Positions 19,437 through 29,092 of a stretch of 64,000 bases of DNA are shown here, in pieces. Where the stretch lies: contig NZ_LXGN01000005.1 in assembly GCF_009372255.1 (NCBI RefSeq), positions 1 through 64,000 of the forward strand, read 5' to 3'. The DNA comes from Acinetobacter guerrae (lineage in GTDB: Bacteria > Pseudomonadota > Gammaproteobacteria > Pseudomonadales > Moraxellaceae). Under the pieces are notes generated by a model. The model saw only the letters and a program-made list of their open reading frames with translations. It made no database searches and had not been told where the DNA came from. A program made the translations under genes and the position numbers. Position 1 is the stretch's first letter, and each line of letters opens with the position of its first letter.

Positions 19437-19763
19437 ATGTCTGCTAATATCGTAAATACAACTGATGCTGATTTCCAAGCTGACGTTCTAGATTCTCAAA
19501 CTCCTGTACTTGTTGACTTTTGGGCAGCTTGGTGTGCGCCATGTAAAGCAATTGCGCCTGTACTTGAAGATTTGTCTCAAGAATACGAAGGTAAAGTAAA
19601 AATTGTGAAAGTGGACGTGACTTCTTGTGAAGAAACTGCGGTGAAATATAATATTCGTAATATTCCTGCACTTCTATTGTTCAAAGATGGTCAAGTGGTT
19701 GCTCAACAAGTAGGTGCCGCACCTCGCTCTAAACTTGCTGCGTTTCTTGATGAAAACACCTAA
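19437..19763 (+). CDS. trxA: Thioredoxin 1
   Basis: 108 residues, the normal size. General cytoplasmic disulfide reductase that supplies electrons to ribonucleotide reductase and repair enzymes. The active site is WCAPC (residues 32-36) rather than the usual WCGPC. The cis-proline lies in NIRNIPALLLFKDG. The trxA-rho order is the same as in E. coli. The variant CXXC could shift the redox potential slightly. Confidence 0.95.
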   Translation: MSANIVNTTDADFQADVLDSQTPVLVDFWAAWCAPCKAIAPVLEDLSQEYEGKVKIVKVDVTSCEETAVKYNIRNIPALLLFKDGQVVAQQVGAAPRSKLAAFLDENT

Positions 19764-19782
19764 GTTTTTGCAAAAACATGTT

Positions 19783-19820
19783 AAAAAAAATACGCTATTT
19801 GAAATAGCGTATTTTTTTTG
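19783..19820 (+). terminator. Intrinsic terminator after trxA
   Basis: An A/T-extended stem centred on TACGCTATTT and AAATAGCGTA with a single-base loop and eight T residues after it. It separates trxA from the rho leader. Confidence 0.85.
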
Positions 19821-20098
19821 CTGAAAAATTGACAACTGCGCTGATCTGGCTTATATTTCTTGAGCAAGAAGTGCTGAAGGAAAATCACTTCACCTGCCTT
19901 CTTACAAGCAAGACACAAAACATAAGATCGCCGCTCGGCACTAGCAATTGTTTTCATATATTTCATACCGAAACAATCAACCAGACTTCTGCGTTTGTGA
20001 CTATGCAAGTGCTTATATTTCGCATTTGAATACTTGCGGCTGACTTTTGCTTCTCTTATTTGACTCCAACTTTATTTTCCTTATCTATCTGACCACTT
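19821..20098 (+). promoter_or_regulatory. rho leader, candidate autoregulatory region
   Basis: About 280 non-coding bases precede rho. The last 56 or so are pyrimidine-rich and nearly free of G, the composition of a Rho loading site. No Shine-Dalgarno sequence precedes the rho ATG. Further up, GAAGTG at 19868 can pair with CACTTC at 19886, while the nearby GAAGG can pair with CCTTC, giving mutually exclusive hairpins. E. coli rho is autoregulated by Rho-dependent attenuation in its leader; a similar role here is inference. Confidence 0.45.
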
Positions 20099-21367
20099 AT
20101 GAACTTAACCGAACTCAAGAAAAAACCGATTGGCGAACTCATTAAGATTGCTGAGTTTATGGGCCTTGAAGGAATGGCTCGTAACCGTAAGCAAGACATT
20201 ATTTTCGCCATCTTAAAGCGCCATGCCATGAATGGCGAAGAAATCTTTGGTGATGGTGTTCTCGAAATCCTCTCTGATGGTTTTGGTTTTTTACGTTCAG
20301 CTGCAGGCTCTTATCTTGCAGGTCCAGACGACATCTATGTCAGCCCTTCGCAAATTCGTCGTTTTAATTTGCGTACAGGCGATACGATTACAGGAACCAT
20401 TCGCCCACCAAAAGAAGGTGAACGTTATTTTGCACTGTTAAAAGTCAACCAGATTAACTACGACACCCCAGAAAATTCACGCAACAAAATTCTTTTTGAA
20501 AACTTAACTCCCCTTTTCCCAACTGAGCAACTGATCATGGAGCTTGGTAACGGTACGACTGAAGATTTAACGGCGCGCGTCGTAGATCTTATCGCACCAA
20601 TTGGTAAAGGTCAGCGTTCAATTATTGTGGCACCGCCTAAAGCGGGTAAAACCATGTTATTGCAAAACATCGCTCAATCGATTGTGCGTAATAATCCAGA
20701 GGTTTTCTTAATCGTTCTTCTCATCGACGAACGTCCAGAAGAAGTCACTGAAATGGAGCGTACAGTTCGCGGTGAAGTCGTTGCTTCGACTTTTGACGAA
20801 TCTCCTGCACGTCATGTTCAAGTCGCCGAAATGGTGATTGAGAAAGCTAAACGTCTGGTTGAGCATAAAAAAGATGTCGTGATTCTACTCGACTCGATTA
20901 CTCGTTTGGCACGTGCCTATAACACTGTTATTCCGTCATCAGGTAAAGTGTTAACAGGTGGTGTAGATGCACATGCTCTCGAACGTCCAAAACGCTTCTT
21001 TGGTGCAGCACGTAACATTGAAGAAGGTGGTTCACTTACCATCATTTCAACTGCATTGATTGAAACAGGCAGTAAAATGGATGATGTGATCTACGAAGAG
21101 TTTAAAGGTACAGGCAACCAAGAAATTACGCTAGATCGTCGTATTGCTGAAAAACGTGTATTCCCTGCGATGAATATCAAAAAATCTGGTACACGTCGTG
21201 AAGAGCGTTTGATGGACGAAGACAATCTACGTAAAGTCTGGATTCTACGTAAACTACTTCATCCAATGGATGAACTTGCTGCAATGGAATTCTTGCTAGA
21301 TCGTATGAAAGAAACCAAAACCAATGATGACTTTTTTGATCAAATGAAACGAAAAGCAGCAAATTAA
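20099..21367 (+). CDS. rho: Transcription termination factor Rho
   Basis: 422 residues. Hexameric RNA helicase that ends transcription at C-rich, unstructured RNA. The N-terminal domain starts [19 protein letters not shown]. The RNA-binding cold-shock fold includes [20 protein letters not shown]. The ATPase part has Walker [16 protein letters not shown], Walker [17 protein letters not shown] and the Q-loop region [12 protein letters not shown]. No insertion domain, so it is the standard compact form. No Shine-Dalgarno is visible before the ATG. Confidence 0.98.
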   Translation: MNLTELKKKPIGELIKIAEFMGLEGMARNRKQDIIFAILKRHAMNGEEIFGDGVLEILSDGFGFLRSAAGSYLAGPDDIYVSPSQIRRFNLRTGDTITGTIRPPKEGERYFALLKVNQINYDTPENSRNKILFENLTPLFPTEQLIMELGNGTTEDLTARVVDLIAPIGKGQRSIIVAPPKAGKTMLLQNIAQSIVRNNPEVFLIVLLIDERPEEVTEMERTVRGEVVASTFDESPARHVQVAEMVIEKAKRLVEHKKDVVILLDSITRLARAYNTVIPSSGKVLTGGVDAHALERPKRFFGAARNIEEGGSLTIISTALIETGSKMDDVIYEEFKGTGNQEITLDRRIAEKRVFPAMNIKKSGTRREERLMDEDNLRKVWILRKLLHPMDELAAMEFLLDRMKETKTNDDFFDQMKRKAAN

Positions 21368-21386
21368 TTTGCTGATGATTTTGCAT

Positions 21387-21414
21387 AAAGGCTGCCACTT
21401 TGGCAGCCTTTTGT
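21387..21414 (+). terminator. Intrinsic terminator after rho
   Basis: An 11-bp stem (AAAGGCTGCCA with TGGCAGCCTTT), a 3-base loop and a T-rich tail. Confidence 0.85.
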
Positions 21415-21779
21415 TTTGGTTGACTTTTTTTACATAAATACACAATTGTAGTTTTTTAATGTTAAGGCTCGTAGAATCAATTTAAAAATTTACGTATAAA
21501 GTAGAAAAAATGTTTAGCTTTTAAATGCTTAACAATCACTTCTCCAATATAAACTAACACTTTAATTGTTATTTTCTGTTAATAATTCGACTATTTTATC
21601 GTTTTTTTCATTGAATTTTATCGTCTGGCAGTAGTATTTCATCATAGGCAGTGATAGCATATTTGCAGACCAGTTAGACTGCTCCATGCGTTGTTACCTA
21701 GCTTCGTTAGGAATAATTAAAGCACAAACAGGCTAACACCGGTTTTTTTTAATCTCACAATATTTATGAGAGTGATGCC
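21415..21779. other. Spacer and probable promoter region of the Ala-rich lipoprotein
   Basis: 365 bases without a gene. The last part contains the small inverted repeat CCTAGCTTCGTTAGG and the ribosome site GAGAGTG before the next ATG. The length suggests a long 5' UTR. No promoter is clear enough to call. Confidence 0.3.
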
Positions 21780-22076
21780 ATGTTATTCAAGAAAATTGCT
21801 ATTGCTGCTGCTATCGCTACTACTTTAGCTTTCGTTGGTTGTGCAAAGAAAACTGAAGAAGCTGCTGCTGACGCTAACGCTGCTGCATCTGAAGCTACTG
21901 CTGCTGCATCTGAAGCTGCTGCTGCTGCAACTGACGCTGCTGCTGTTTCTGCTCCAGAAGCTGCTGCTGCTGCATCTGACGCTGCTGCTGCTGCTGACAC
22001 AGCTGCTGCTGCTGCAACTGACGCTGCTGGCGCTGCAACTGACGCTGCTGCTTCTGCATCAGAAGCTGCTCACTAA
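21780..22076 (+). CDS. Alanine-rich heptad-repeat lipoprotein
   Basis: 98 residues. The lipoprotein signal peptide MLFKKIAIAAAIATTLAFVGC has a lipobox ending VGC at residue 21. The mature part is built from about nine seven-residue units of the type A-A-A-S/T-D/E-A-A, more than half alanine. A continuous amphipathic helix or alanine coiled coil is expected, much like the layout of Braun's lipoprotein. It lacks the C-terminal lysine for peptidoglycan linkage and ends SEAAH. Alanine is coded almost only by GCT and GCA, suggesting high expression. Function is unknown. Confidence 0.8.
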   Translation: MLFKKIAIAAAIATTLAFVGCAKKTEEAAADANAAASEATAAASEAAAAATDAAAVSAPEAAAAASDAAAAADTAAAAATDAAGAATDAAASASEAAH

Positions 22077-22100
22077 TCTAAGATTTAGATTTAGTGTCAG

Positions 22101-22130
22101 AAAAAGAGAGCTTTTTAGCTCTCTTTTTTA
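22101..22130 (+). terminator. Intrinsic terminator after the Ala-rich lipoprotein
   Basis: A 12-bp stem (AAAAAGAGAGCT with AGCTCTCTTTTT), a TTTT loop and a T-run. Confidence 0.88.
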
Positions 22131-22455
22131 TTGGAATCTTATAAAAAAAGCGTATTTTCTTTTTTGATCATCCCGCACTGCTTCATTACTCCCCTTTTAG
22201 CGACAAAGTCACTCATATTTCATCTAGTTCTTAGAATAAGAAAAATAAGTACGCAGATCTCACTAGCTTTAAAGCCAATATTTATTTGATCATAACGTAT
22301 TAAATTTAGGATAAATTTGACTAATAGTTTCAAACCAAAAAACTGAATTACTCTTTATGCTTGAAAGTAATAAATGATGATTGACCGAACCTCATTGACT
22401 GAACACTACAATGAAAATCGAAACGCTAGGCTTTGTTCTAATTTATGAAATAGCA
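22131..22455. other. Gene-free spacer
   Basis: 325 AT-rich bases between two terminators. The only structure seen is an imperfect direct repeat, TTGACCGAAC at 22381 and TTGACTGAAC at 22395. No ORF or RNA gene is supported. Confidence 0.4.
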
Positions 22456-22493
22456 TATAAAAAATGTCAGAATTAGATCTGACATTTTTTATA
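22456..22493 (-). terminator. Terminator of the pheST-ihfA operon (bidirectional shape)
   Basis: A 16-bp stem with core ATGTCAGA and TCTGACAT around a 6-base loop, with A and T runs on both sides. It lies 48 bases past the ihfA stop. Confidence 0.85.
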
Positions 22494-22541
22494 TTTATGA
22501 AGAATAAATATTTTCAATAAGCTTAAGTAAAAAAGAGCAGG

Positions 22542-22835
22542 TTAATCCTGCTCATTTCCTACGCGCTGTCTGAACTTTTGACCCGCTCTAAAAGTCACAA
22601 CTCGACGTGCAGAAATCGGAATTTCTTCTCCTGTCTTAGGATTACGCCCAGGGCGCTCACGTTTATCACGTAATTCAAAGTTGCCAAAACCCGAAAGTTT
22701 TACATGCTCACCTGCGATGAGCGCTTGGCTAATCTCGTCGAAAAACAACTCAACCATTTGTTTTGCTTCACGACGGTTTAAGCTCGTGAGCTCACTTAAA
22801 TGATCCGCCATGTCTGCTTTAGTTAATGCTGTCAT
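22542..22835 (-). CDS. ihfA: Integration host factor subunit alpha
   Basis: 97 residues. IHF alpha and beta form a heterodimer that bends DNA sharply at specific sites. The HU/IHF fold includes the beta-arm sequence [24 protein letters not shown] with its intercalating proline, and the family signature around [20 protein letters not shown]. The start overlaps the pheT stop by four bases, as in many gammaproteobacteria, where ihfA ends the pheST operon. Confidence 0.96.
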   Translation of the reverse strand: MTALTKADMADHLSELTSLNRREAKQMVELFFDEISQALIAGEHVKLSGFGNFELRDKRERPGRNPKTGEEIPISARRVVTFRAGQKFRQRVGNEQD

Positions 22836-25213
22836 GAGGCCCTCAATGTCGCTTGATAAGTGTTTTCTAACACTTCAATAATTTGATCCATACCTGATTT
22901 AATTTCAGCATCTTCAAGCGTACGTGAAGGATGTTGCCACAGCAACGCAAATGCTAGAGAGCGTTTGCCTTGTTCAACACCTTGACCCGTATACACATCA
23001 AACAACCAACTAGAATCCAGAAGGTCTCCACCTGTTTGTTTAATTAACTGCTGAATATCACTCACATTTATATTATCACTGATTAATAGCGCAATATCAC
23101 GTCTAACCGATGGAAAACGTGATAATTCTGTAAAATTAGATACATAAGATTGCAAAACTGCGCTTTGATCTAGTTCTGCTACCCAAGTTACACCTAAATC
23201 CAGATCATTTTCAAGTGATGGATGTAAACGCCCCAAATATCCAATCGATTGACCATTCACCACAATCTCAGCAGATTGTCCAGGATGCAACCAAGCACGT
23301 TCTGAACGAACGTATTCAACCTGTACGCGACCAGCCGCTAGAATCTGTTCTATTTCCCCTTTGAGATCAAAGAAATCCATAGCTTGCGCTTTAGCATGCC
23401 ATTGTTCTGGGACACGTGAACCAACTGCAATTAAAGCCAAAGTTGGAATTTGTTTTAAATCATTAATCGATTGGGCATTTTGATAATCAAAACGTAAACC
23501 AAGCTCGAATAAACGCACACGACTTTGCTGACGATTTAAGTTGTACTGTACGCATGGAATTAAACTTGAAAGTAACGTGCTGCGCATAACTGCCAAATCA
23601 CTTGAAATCGGGTTGGCCAATGCAAGTGGATTAACTGCTGGATTCAGTTGCTTTTCGAGCTTTAAGTCAGCAAAGCTAAAGCTAATTGCTTCCTGATAAC
23701 CCAGTGTCACTATGGTTTGACGCAATTGATCTTGTTCAAAACCATCTTGATAAGCACTGAACTTCACATCAATTTGAGGCAGTCGAATTTGAATGTTGTC
23801 ATAACCGTGAATACGCGCAACTTCTTCAATCAAGTCCTGATAAATTGCCATATCATAACGATGTGATGGCGGTACAACCGACCACTCACCTTGCGCTTTG
23901 GCAGTTACATCACAACCCAGACGAGTTAAAGCATCCGCAATAAACTCAGATGATACTTGATAACCGAGTAATGCATCTACCTGAGTTTGATTCAGTTGAA
24001 TCGCTTGACGTTGAGGCAACAATTGAGCCTGTTCAGCAATTGTAACTGGACCGAATTCACCACCTGCATATTGTTGAATCAACTGTGAAGCACGATCCAT
24101 CGCAAGCTTTGGCAATTCAAAATCAACACCACGTTCATAGCGTTGTGAAGAATCCGTATGTAAACCGAAACGACGTGCACGACCTGCAATTGCAAGTGGT
24201 GCAAAGAATGCACTTTCAAGGAAAATATCTTGAGTATCATCAGTTACACTAGACTCAAGCCCCCCCATAATACCTGCAATCGCCAATACTTTAGCATCGT
24301 CAGCAATCACCATTATCTCAGGGTTTAATTCAACTTCCTGCTCATTCAGTAGCATGAGTTTTTCTTGAGGCTGAGCTTGACGTACCTGAATATTACCCTG
24401 TAATTTTGCCAAATCGAAAGCATGCATAGGTTGACCGAGTTCCATCAACACATAATTGGTAATATCGACCAAAATGCTATGGGTACGAATACCAGAACGC
24501 GCTAAAGATTGCTCCATCCAAGCAGGTGTCGCTGCTTTGACATTGACATTTTTGACAACACGACCTAAATAGCGAGGTGCGCCCTCAGTGGCCAATTGAA
24601 CTTGTTTTTGGTCAGTAATGGTTGCTGCAACTGCTTGAATCGTAGGTTGATTCACAGGCAGTTGATTGATTACCCCAATTTCACGAGCGATACCGCGAAT
24701 ACTAAAACAGTCACCTCGGTTAGGAGTGATACTAATATCAATCACATGATCATCAAGTTTTAGATATTCACGGATATCGATACCAATCTGAGCATCATCA
24801 GGTAACTCAAGCAAACCATCGATTTTATCTTCCAGATCGATTTCTGAAGCACCACACAGCATGCCTTGAGATTCAACCCCGCGCAGTTTGCTTTTTTTAA
24901 TTTTAAAATCGCCTGGCAATACTGCGCCAATGGTTGCAACTGGTGCTTTCATCCCAGCACGAACATTAGGAGCTCCACATACAATTTGTAATGGTTCACC
25001 TGAACCAATATTTACCGTAGTGACACGTAAACGTTCTGCATCAGGATGCTGCTCAACCGTAAGTACTTCTCCGACCACTACACCCGTGAATGGCTTTGCA
25101 ACCAGTGCAAGTTCATCGACTTCTAGACCCAGCATAGTAAGTTGATCAGCCAGAGTTTCACTATCAATCGCTGGATTCACCCAAGTGCGTAACCAGTTTT
25201 CGCTAATTTTCAT
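22832..25213 (-). CDS. pheT: Phenylalanine-tRNA ligase beta subunit
   Basis: 793 residues, full length. It forms an alpha2-beta2 enzyme with PheS. Visible in order: the N-terminal tRNA-binding OB domain (about 40-150, [20 protein letters not shown]), the B3/B4 editing domain ([18 protein letters not shown]), the B5 domain, the catalytic-like core and the C-terminal anticodon-binding FDX-ACB domain ([18 protein letters not shown]). It follows pheS by 33 bases. Confidence 0.97.
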   Translation of the reverse strand: MKISENWLRTWVNPAIDSETLADQLTMLGLEVDELALVAKPFTGVVVGEVLTVEQHPDAERLRVTTVNIGSGEPLQIVCGAPNVRAGMKAPVATIGAVLPGDFKIKKSKLRGVESQGMLCGASEIDLEDKIDGLLELPDDAQIGIDIREYLKLDDHVIDISITPNRGDCFSIRGIAREIGVINQLPVNQPTIQAVAATITDQKQVQLATEGAPRYLGRVVKNVNVKAATPAWMEQSLARSGIRTHSILVDITNYVLMELGQPMHAFDLAKLQGNIQVRQAQPQEKLMLLNEQEVELNPEIMVIADDAKVLAIAGIMGGLESSVTDDTQDIFLESAFFAPLAIAGRARRFGLHTDSSQRYERGVDFELPKLAMDRASQLIQQYAGGEFGPVTIAEQAQLLPQRQAIQLNQTQVDALLGYQVSSEFIADALTRLGCDVTAKAQGEWSVVPPSHRYDMAIYQDLIEEVARIHGYDNIQIRLPQIDVKFSAYQDGFEQDQLRQTIVTLGYQEAISFSFADLKLEKQLNPAVNPLALANPISSDLAVMRSTLLSSLIPCVQYNLNRQQSRVRLFELGLRFDYQNAQSINDLKQIPTLALIAVGSRVPEQWHAKAQAMDFFDLKGEIEQILAAGRVQVEYVRSERAWLHPGQSAEIVVNGQSIGYLGRLHPSLENDLDLGVTWVAELDQSAVLQSYVSNFTELSRFPSVRRDIALLISDNINVSDIQQLIKQTGGDLLDSSWLFDVYTGQGVEQGKRSLAFALLWQHPSRTLEDAEIKSGMDQIIEVLENTYQATLRAS

Positions 25214-25246
25214 TTGTATAAAACCTTATTTAATCCTGAAAAATGT

Positions 25247-26275
<1,029 letters not shown>

Positions 26276-26404
26276 CTAACAGTTTTTAGGCACAATGATG
26301 AAGCTCAAACACAGGAAAATTGCTGTTCTATATAATCACCCCTCTAGTCATACGAATTATAAAACGTATAAGATTGAAAACAGCACAGATGAGAAAACTG
26401 AACT

Positions 26405-27445
26405 ATGGCACTTGATCAGATCTGGAAACAGCAATTTACATTAGTCACGTATGGTAATGAATACCTCAGTCATGACCTCAGTTTTAACCGTTGGTTACAG
26501 CATTCTATTTTTTATCAGCATTATTTCCAGTTTCGTGATCTGCACTCACAGCATTTACTCGCGCAACATTTTCAGGTCTGGCTTGAAGCATTAAAAAAAC
26601 AAGGTGTTTACCGTATTAGCCTGCATCTTTCTAGCTTACTTAGCGACGAGCAAAATCCGAATGCCAATGTTGAACTATTGCCCTTCTCTCACTTTATTGT
26701 CAGCCATGAAAAAAATAAGAAAACTGCATGGATTTTAGGTAAAGAACTTGCTGAATGGTACTTAAATGACAATGACTTTGAAATTCCAGCATCGCAGCAA
26801 GCCACTTTGCATCAGCAAACATTTTGGCGCTTTGATCTGTCTGATAAGTTATCCAAAAAAATTGAAGCCGATTTAAAAGAGTCGGATTGGAACGAAATTC
26901 AAACCTTTATTGAAAATGAATTATTTCGCAGCAAGTACGCTCAAAATTTTATTGAACCGCAAAATCTTGATTTACCGTATTATGGAATTGATGCCAAACT
27001 GGTTCAAAAACCAGATGGATCACTTTTGCAGGACATGCAATATCTAGCGCTTATTCCAACTGATTATTCAGCAGATGTCGCGCATGAACTTTTGCATCGT
27101 ACCGAAGCTTTGTCCGACTTCATTGAGCAGTTGCGTCAGCATCCTTATCGTGAGTCTGGCGAAATGCTAACACCTGAAGATCAGATTAATCTGCGAAATT
27201 TCTCTCAGAAACTGGATGATTTAAATGCCAAACTGATTGTAAAGATTGCCAATCATTATAAGTCTGCACAGCGCACTCCTGTTGAAATTGTGTCGCCTCT
27301 TGATCCTCAGGTACAAACCGTATTGCAAAATAAAAAATCATCCGAAACTCATCATCAACCTCATAAAGTGGGTTCATCTGGTGTCATGAAGCTTATCATC
27401 CTGACCATTATTATTTGTGCTTGTGCTTATTATTTTGGTCTCTAA
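26405..27445 (+). CDS. Hypothetical tail-anchored protein
   Basis: 346 residues. It is soluble and polar through about residue 325, with no recognisable catalytic motif. It has one hydrophobic C-terminal helix (MKLIILTIIICACAYYFGL), so it is likely anchored by its tail to the inner membrane with the body in the cytoplasm. The segment at about 225-275 is helical and charged. It is transcribed divergently from pheS and ends at a strong terminator. I do not recognise the family. Confidence 0.6.
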   Translation: MALDQIWKQQFTLVTYGNEYLSHDLSFNRWLQHSIFYQHYFQFRDLHSQHLLAQHFQVWLEALKKQGVYRISLHLSSLLSDEQNPNANVELLPFSHFIVSHEKNKKTAWILGKELAEWYLNDNDFEIPASQQATLHQQTFWRFDLSDKLSKKIEADLKESDWNEIQTFIENELFRSKYAQNFIEPQNLDLPYYGIDAKLVQKPDGSLLQDMQYLALIPTDYSADVAHELLHRTEALSDFIEQLRQHPYRESGEMLTPEDQINLRNFSQKLDDLNAKLIVKIANHYKSAQRTPVEIVSPLDPQVQTVLQNKKSSETHHQPHKVGSSGVMKLIILTIIICACAYYFGL

Positions 27446-27458
27446 ATATTTTAATGAT

Positions 27459-27493
27459 AAAAAAACCTAGATCAAATTCGGTCTAGGTTTTTT
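27459..27493. terminator. Bidirectional terminator
   Basis: AAAAAACCTAGA pairs with TCTAGGTTTTTT around a 10-base loop. It lies between converging genes and has a U-run in both directions. Confidence 0.85.
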
Positions 27494-27503
27494 ATGATTA
27501 ATT

Positions 27504-27701
27504 TTAATAACTTGGTCTAATTTTTATAACTACTTTATGCCCACCATCGTGTTGATTAACAATATGATGAACATTTTCAATTTCCCCTTCAACTTCTGCA
27601 TCTGGCCCATAAAAAATTCGAATTGTTTCACCTTTTCTTGGCAAAATACTCAATTCCGTTTCAATTGCACCTTGCTCTAAACCTTCTACGCTGACTAACA
27701 T
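27504..27701 (-). CDS. Small conserved-looking hypothetical protein
   Basis: 65 residues, preceded by a very strong ribosome site (GGAGGAG). The sequence alternates hydrophobic and charged residues (ETELSILPRKGETIRIFYGP, then VEGEIENVHHIV and HKVVIKIRP), which suggests a small beta-barrel or SH3-like fold. No membrane segment or signal. I do not recognise a family. Confidence 0.6.
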   Translation of the reverse strand: MLVSVEGLEQGAIETELSILPRKGETIRIFYGPDAEVEGEIENVHHIVNQHDGGHKVVIKIRPSY

Positions 27702-27808
27702 TTTTTATTCTCCTCCAATTTTCTTTACTGTAAAAAGATTAGAAGGTAAATGTCTAATTAAAGATGTTGCCGTTGTGTAATTTTAAATTAAATCAAATAA
27801 TTGTATAT

Positions 27809-28186
27809 TTATTCATCATATTCTAAATCATCTTCAGCTACATTGATAAAGTCAGGTTCAAGCATTTGTTCAAATTGAACAGCGAGTATCTTGGTTTGTT
27901 TGAGTAACCTTGCTTTCGCAACGCGATGCATACCATCCATCACGCGACCATCTACACTTAAAATAATCGGATAACTTAAATCTGCCTGCTCGATAAGCTG
28001 AATATGTTCAAGAATTTGCAGGGTAGTTGGATATTCGTCAGGGAACCAATACGCTTCATTTAGCTCCAAAATTTGATCTAATGAGATTTCTTTAATTTTA
28101 AAATCTTTTGACAAATCTACCAGTCGATGTACATCCCAAATATAAGTATCATGACCAACTTGTCGAAAATGGTATTGTTTACGCAT
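27809..28186 (-). CDS. Small protein with a ParB/sulfiredoxin-like motif
   Basis: 125 residues from the ATG at 28186 (MRKQYHFRQVGHDTY), supported by AGAGAG eight bases before; a longer frame reaches 28234. The core SYPIILSVDGRVMDGMHRVAKARLL matches the ParB/Srx-type pattern, in which a G-x-H-R segment binds a nucleotide. The C-terminus is acidic. It is too short for a partition protein and has no helix-turn-helix. It stands alone, not in a ParA locus. Its activity is unknown. Confidence 0.6.
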   Translation of the reverse strand: MRKQYHFRQVGHDTYIWDVHRLVDLSKDFKIKEISLDQILELNEAYWFPDEYPTTLQILEHIQLIEQADLSYPIILSVDGRVMDGMHRVAKARLLKQTKILAVQFEQMLEPDFINVAEDDLEYDE

Positions 28187-28244
28187 TTTATCTCTCTTTA
28201 TTTTATAATTTTTTGAAAAATCTGTCTCAGCCACAAATCAACAA

Positions 28245-28272
28245 ATAAAAAAGACCGCTAAAAAGCGGCCTT
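28245..28272 (-). terminator. Terminator of rpmI-rplT
   Basis: On the minus strand AAGGCCGCT pairs with AGCGGTCTT around a 4-base loop, using one G-U wobble, and is followed by a U-run. On the plus strand the same position would be an A-C mismatch, so the element is built for the minus direction. Confidence 0.8.
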
Positions 28273-28289
28273 CTTTTGAATCTCTAAGC

Positions 28290-28649
28290 TTATGCAGCTA
28301 ATGCACCTTTCGCTTTTTCAGCTAAGGCAGCAAATGCAACTGCATCATGCATAGCGATGTCAGCTAATACGCGACGGTCGATGATCACTTGAGCTTTTTT
28401 CAAGCCATCGATCATACGGCTATAAGACAAACCGTTTAGACGAGCACCGGCATTGATACGCGCAATCCATAGAGCACGGAATTGACGTTTCTTCTGACGA
28501 CGGTCACGGTAAGCGTATTGACCAGCTTTGATTACCGCTTGGAACGCTACGCGGTAAACGCGTGAACGAGCACCATAGTAACCTTTAGCGCGAGCAAGAA
28601 TTTTTTTGTGACGACGATGAGCCACTACACCACGTTTTACACGAGCCAT
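28290..28649 (-). CDS. rplT: Large ribosomal subunit protein bL20
   Basis: 119 residues, normal size. It binds 23S rRNA early in 50S assembly. The basic N-terminal extension reads [26 protein letters not shown] and the globular part contains [20 protein letters not shown]. It lies 11 bases after rpmI. In E. coli L20 represses its own operon by binding the leader; I did not identify an equivalent site. Confidence 0.98.
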   Translation of the reverse strand: MARVKRGVVAHRRHKKILARAKGYYGARSRVYRVAFQAVIKAGQYAYRDRRQKKRQFRALWIARINAGARLNGLSYSRMIDGLKKAQVIIDRRVLADIAMHDAVAFAALAEKAKGALAA

Positions 28650-28660
28650 TTATAATCTCC

Positions 28661-28855
28661 TTAGATGTATGGGCACATACGACGAACTGAATTCATGTCA
28701 GAAACATGAACCATTACACAGCCGCGTAATTGACGGATACGTTTAGCAGATTTTTTGGTCAAGATGTGGCGCTTGAACGCTTGTTTACGCTTGAAACCGT
28801 TTGCAGTCGCTTTAAAGCGTTTAGCTGCACCACGGCGAGTTTTTAACTTAGCCAT
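28661..28855 (-). CDS. rpmI: Large ribosomal subunit protein bL35
   Basis: 64 residues starting at the ATG at 28855 ([17 protein letters not shown]); the longer upstream reading frame is not conserved. Highly basic, with the L35 pattern [11 protein letters not shown] and [17 protein letters not shown] upstream carries the ribosome site. It is usually the third gene of infC-rpmI-rplT, but here infC is about 4 kb away. Confidence 0.97.
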   Translation of the reverse strand: MAKLKTRRGAAKRFKATANGFKRKQAFKRHILTKKSAKRIRQLRGCVMVHVSDMNSVRRMCPYI

Positions 28856-28929
28856 AGTAACCTCTTTTGGGCACCTGTTCGGCTCGTTTGCACCATTGCA
28901 AATCGACCTGCAGGTAAGGAAGGCAGTAT

Positions 28930-28938
28930 GATATAGCA
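28930..28938 (-). promoter_or_regulatory. Candidate extended -10 promoter for rpmI-rplT
   Basis: On the minus strand TGC is followed by TATATC, about 75 bases before the rpmI start. It fits an independent promoter, needed because infC is terminated separately. The -35 is weak. Confidence 0.3.
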
Positions 28939-29092
28939 TCTGTGCTTAAAACAAAAGCAGATTCAGGCAAATTTATAAAGCGTATACATAAATAAGTTCT
29001 GCTATTTTCCATCTATAAAATAAGAGCACTGATCATCTTTTTTTAAGAATTCATGCTTATAATTGGAGCAAGATTCTCAATATACGATAGTT

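Noticed and set aside
21764..22000. Minus-strand frame coding an Ala/Ser-rich peptide opposite the lipoprotein gene
   Set aside because: It is only the mirror of the GCT-rich heptad repeat and has no ribosome site; the plus frame has a lipobox and terminator.
22131..22455. Small RNA gene between two terminators
   Set aside because: No promoter and no structured core were found, so only an empty spacer can be reported.
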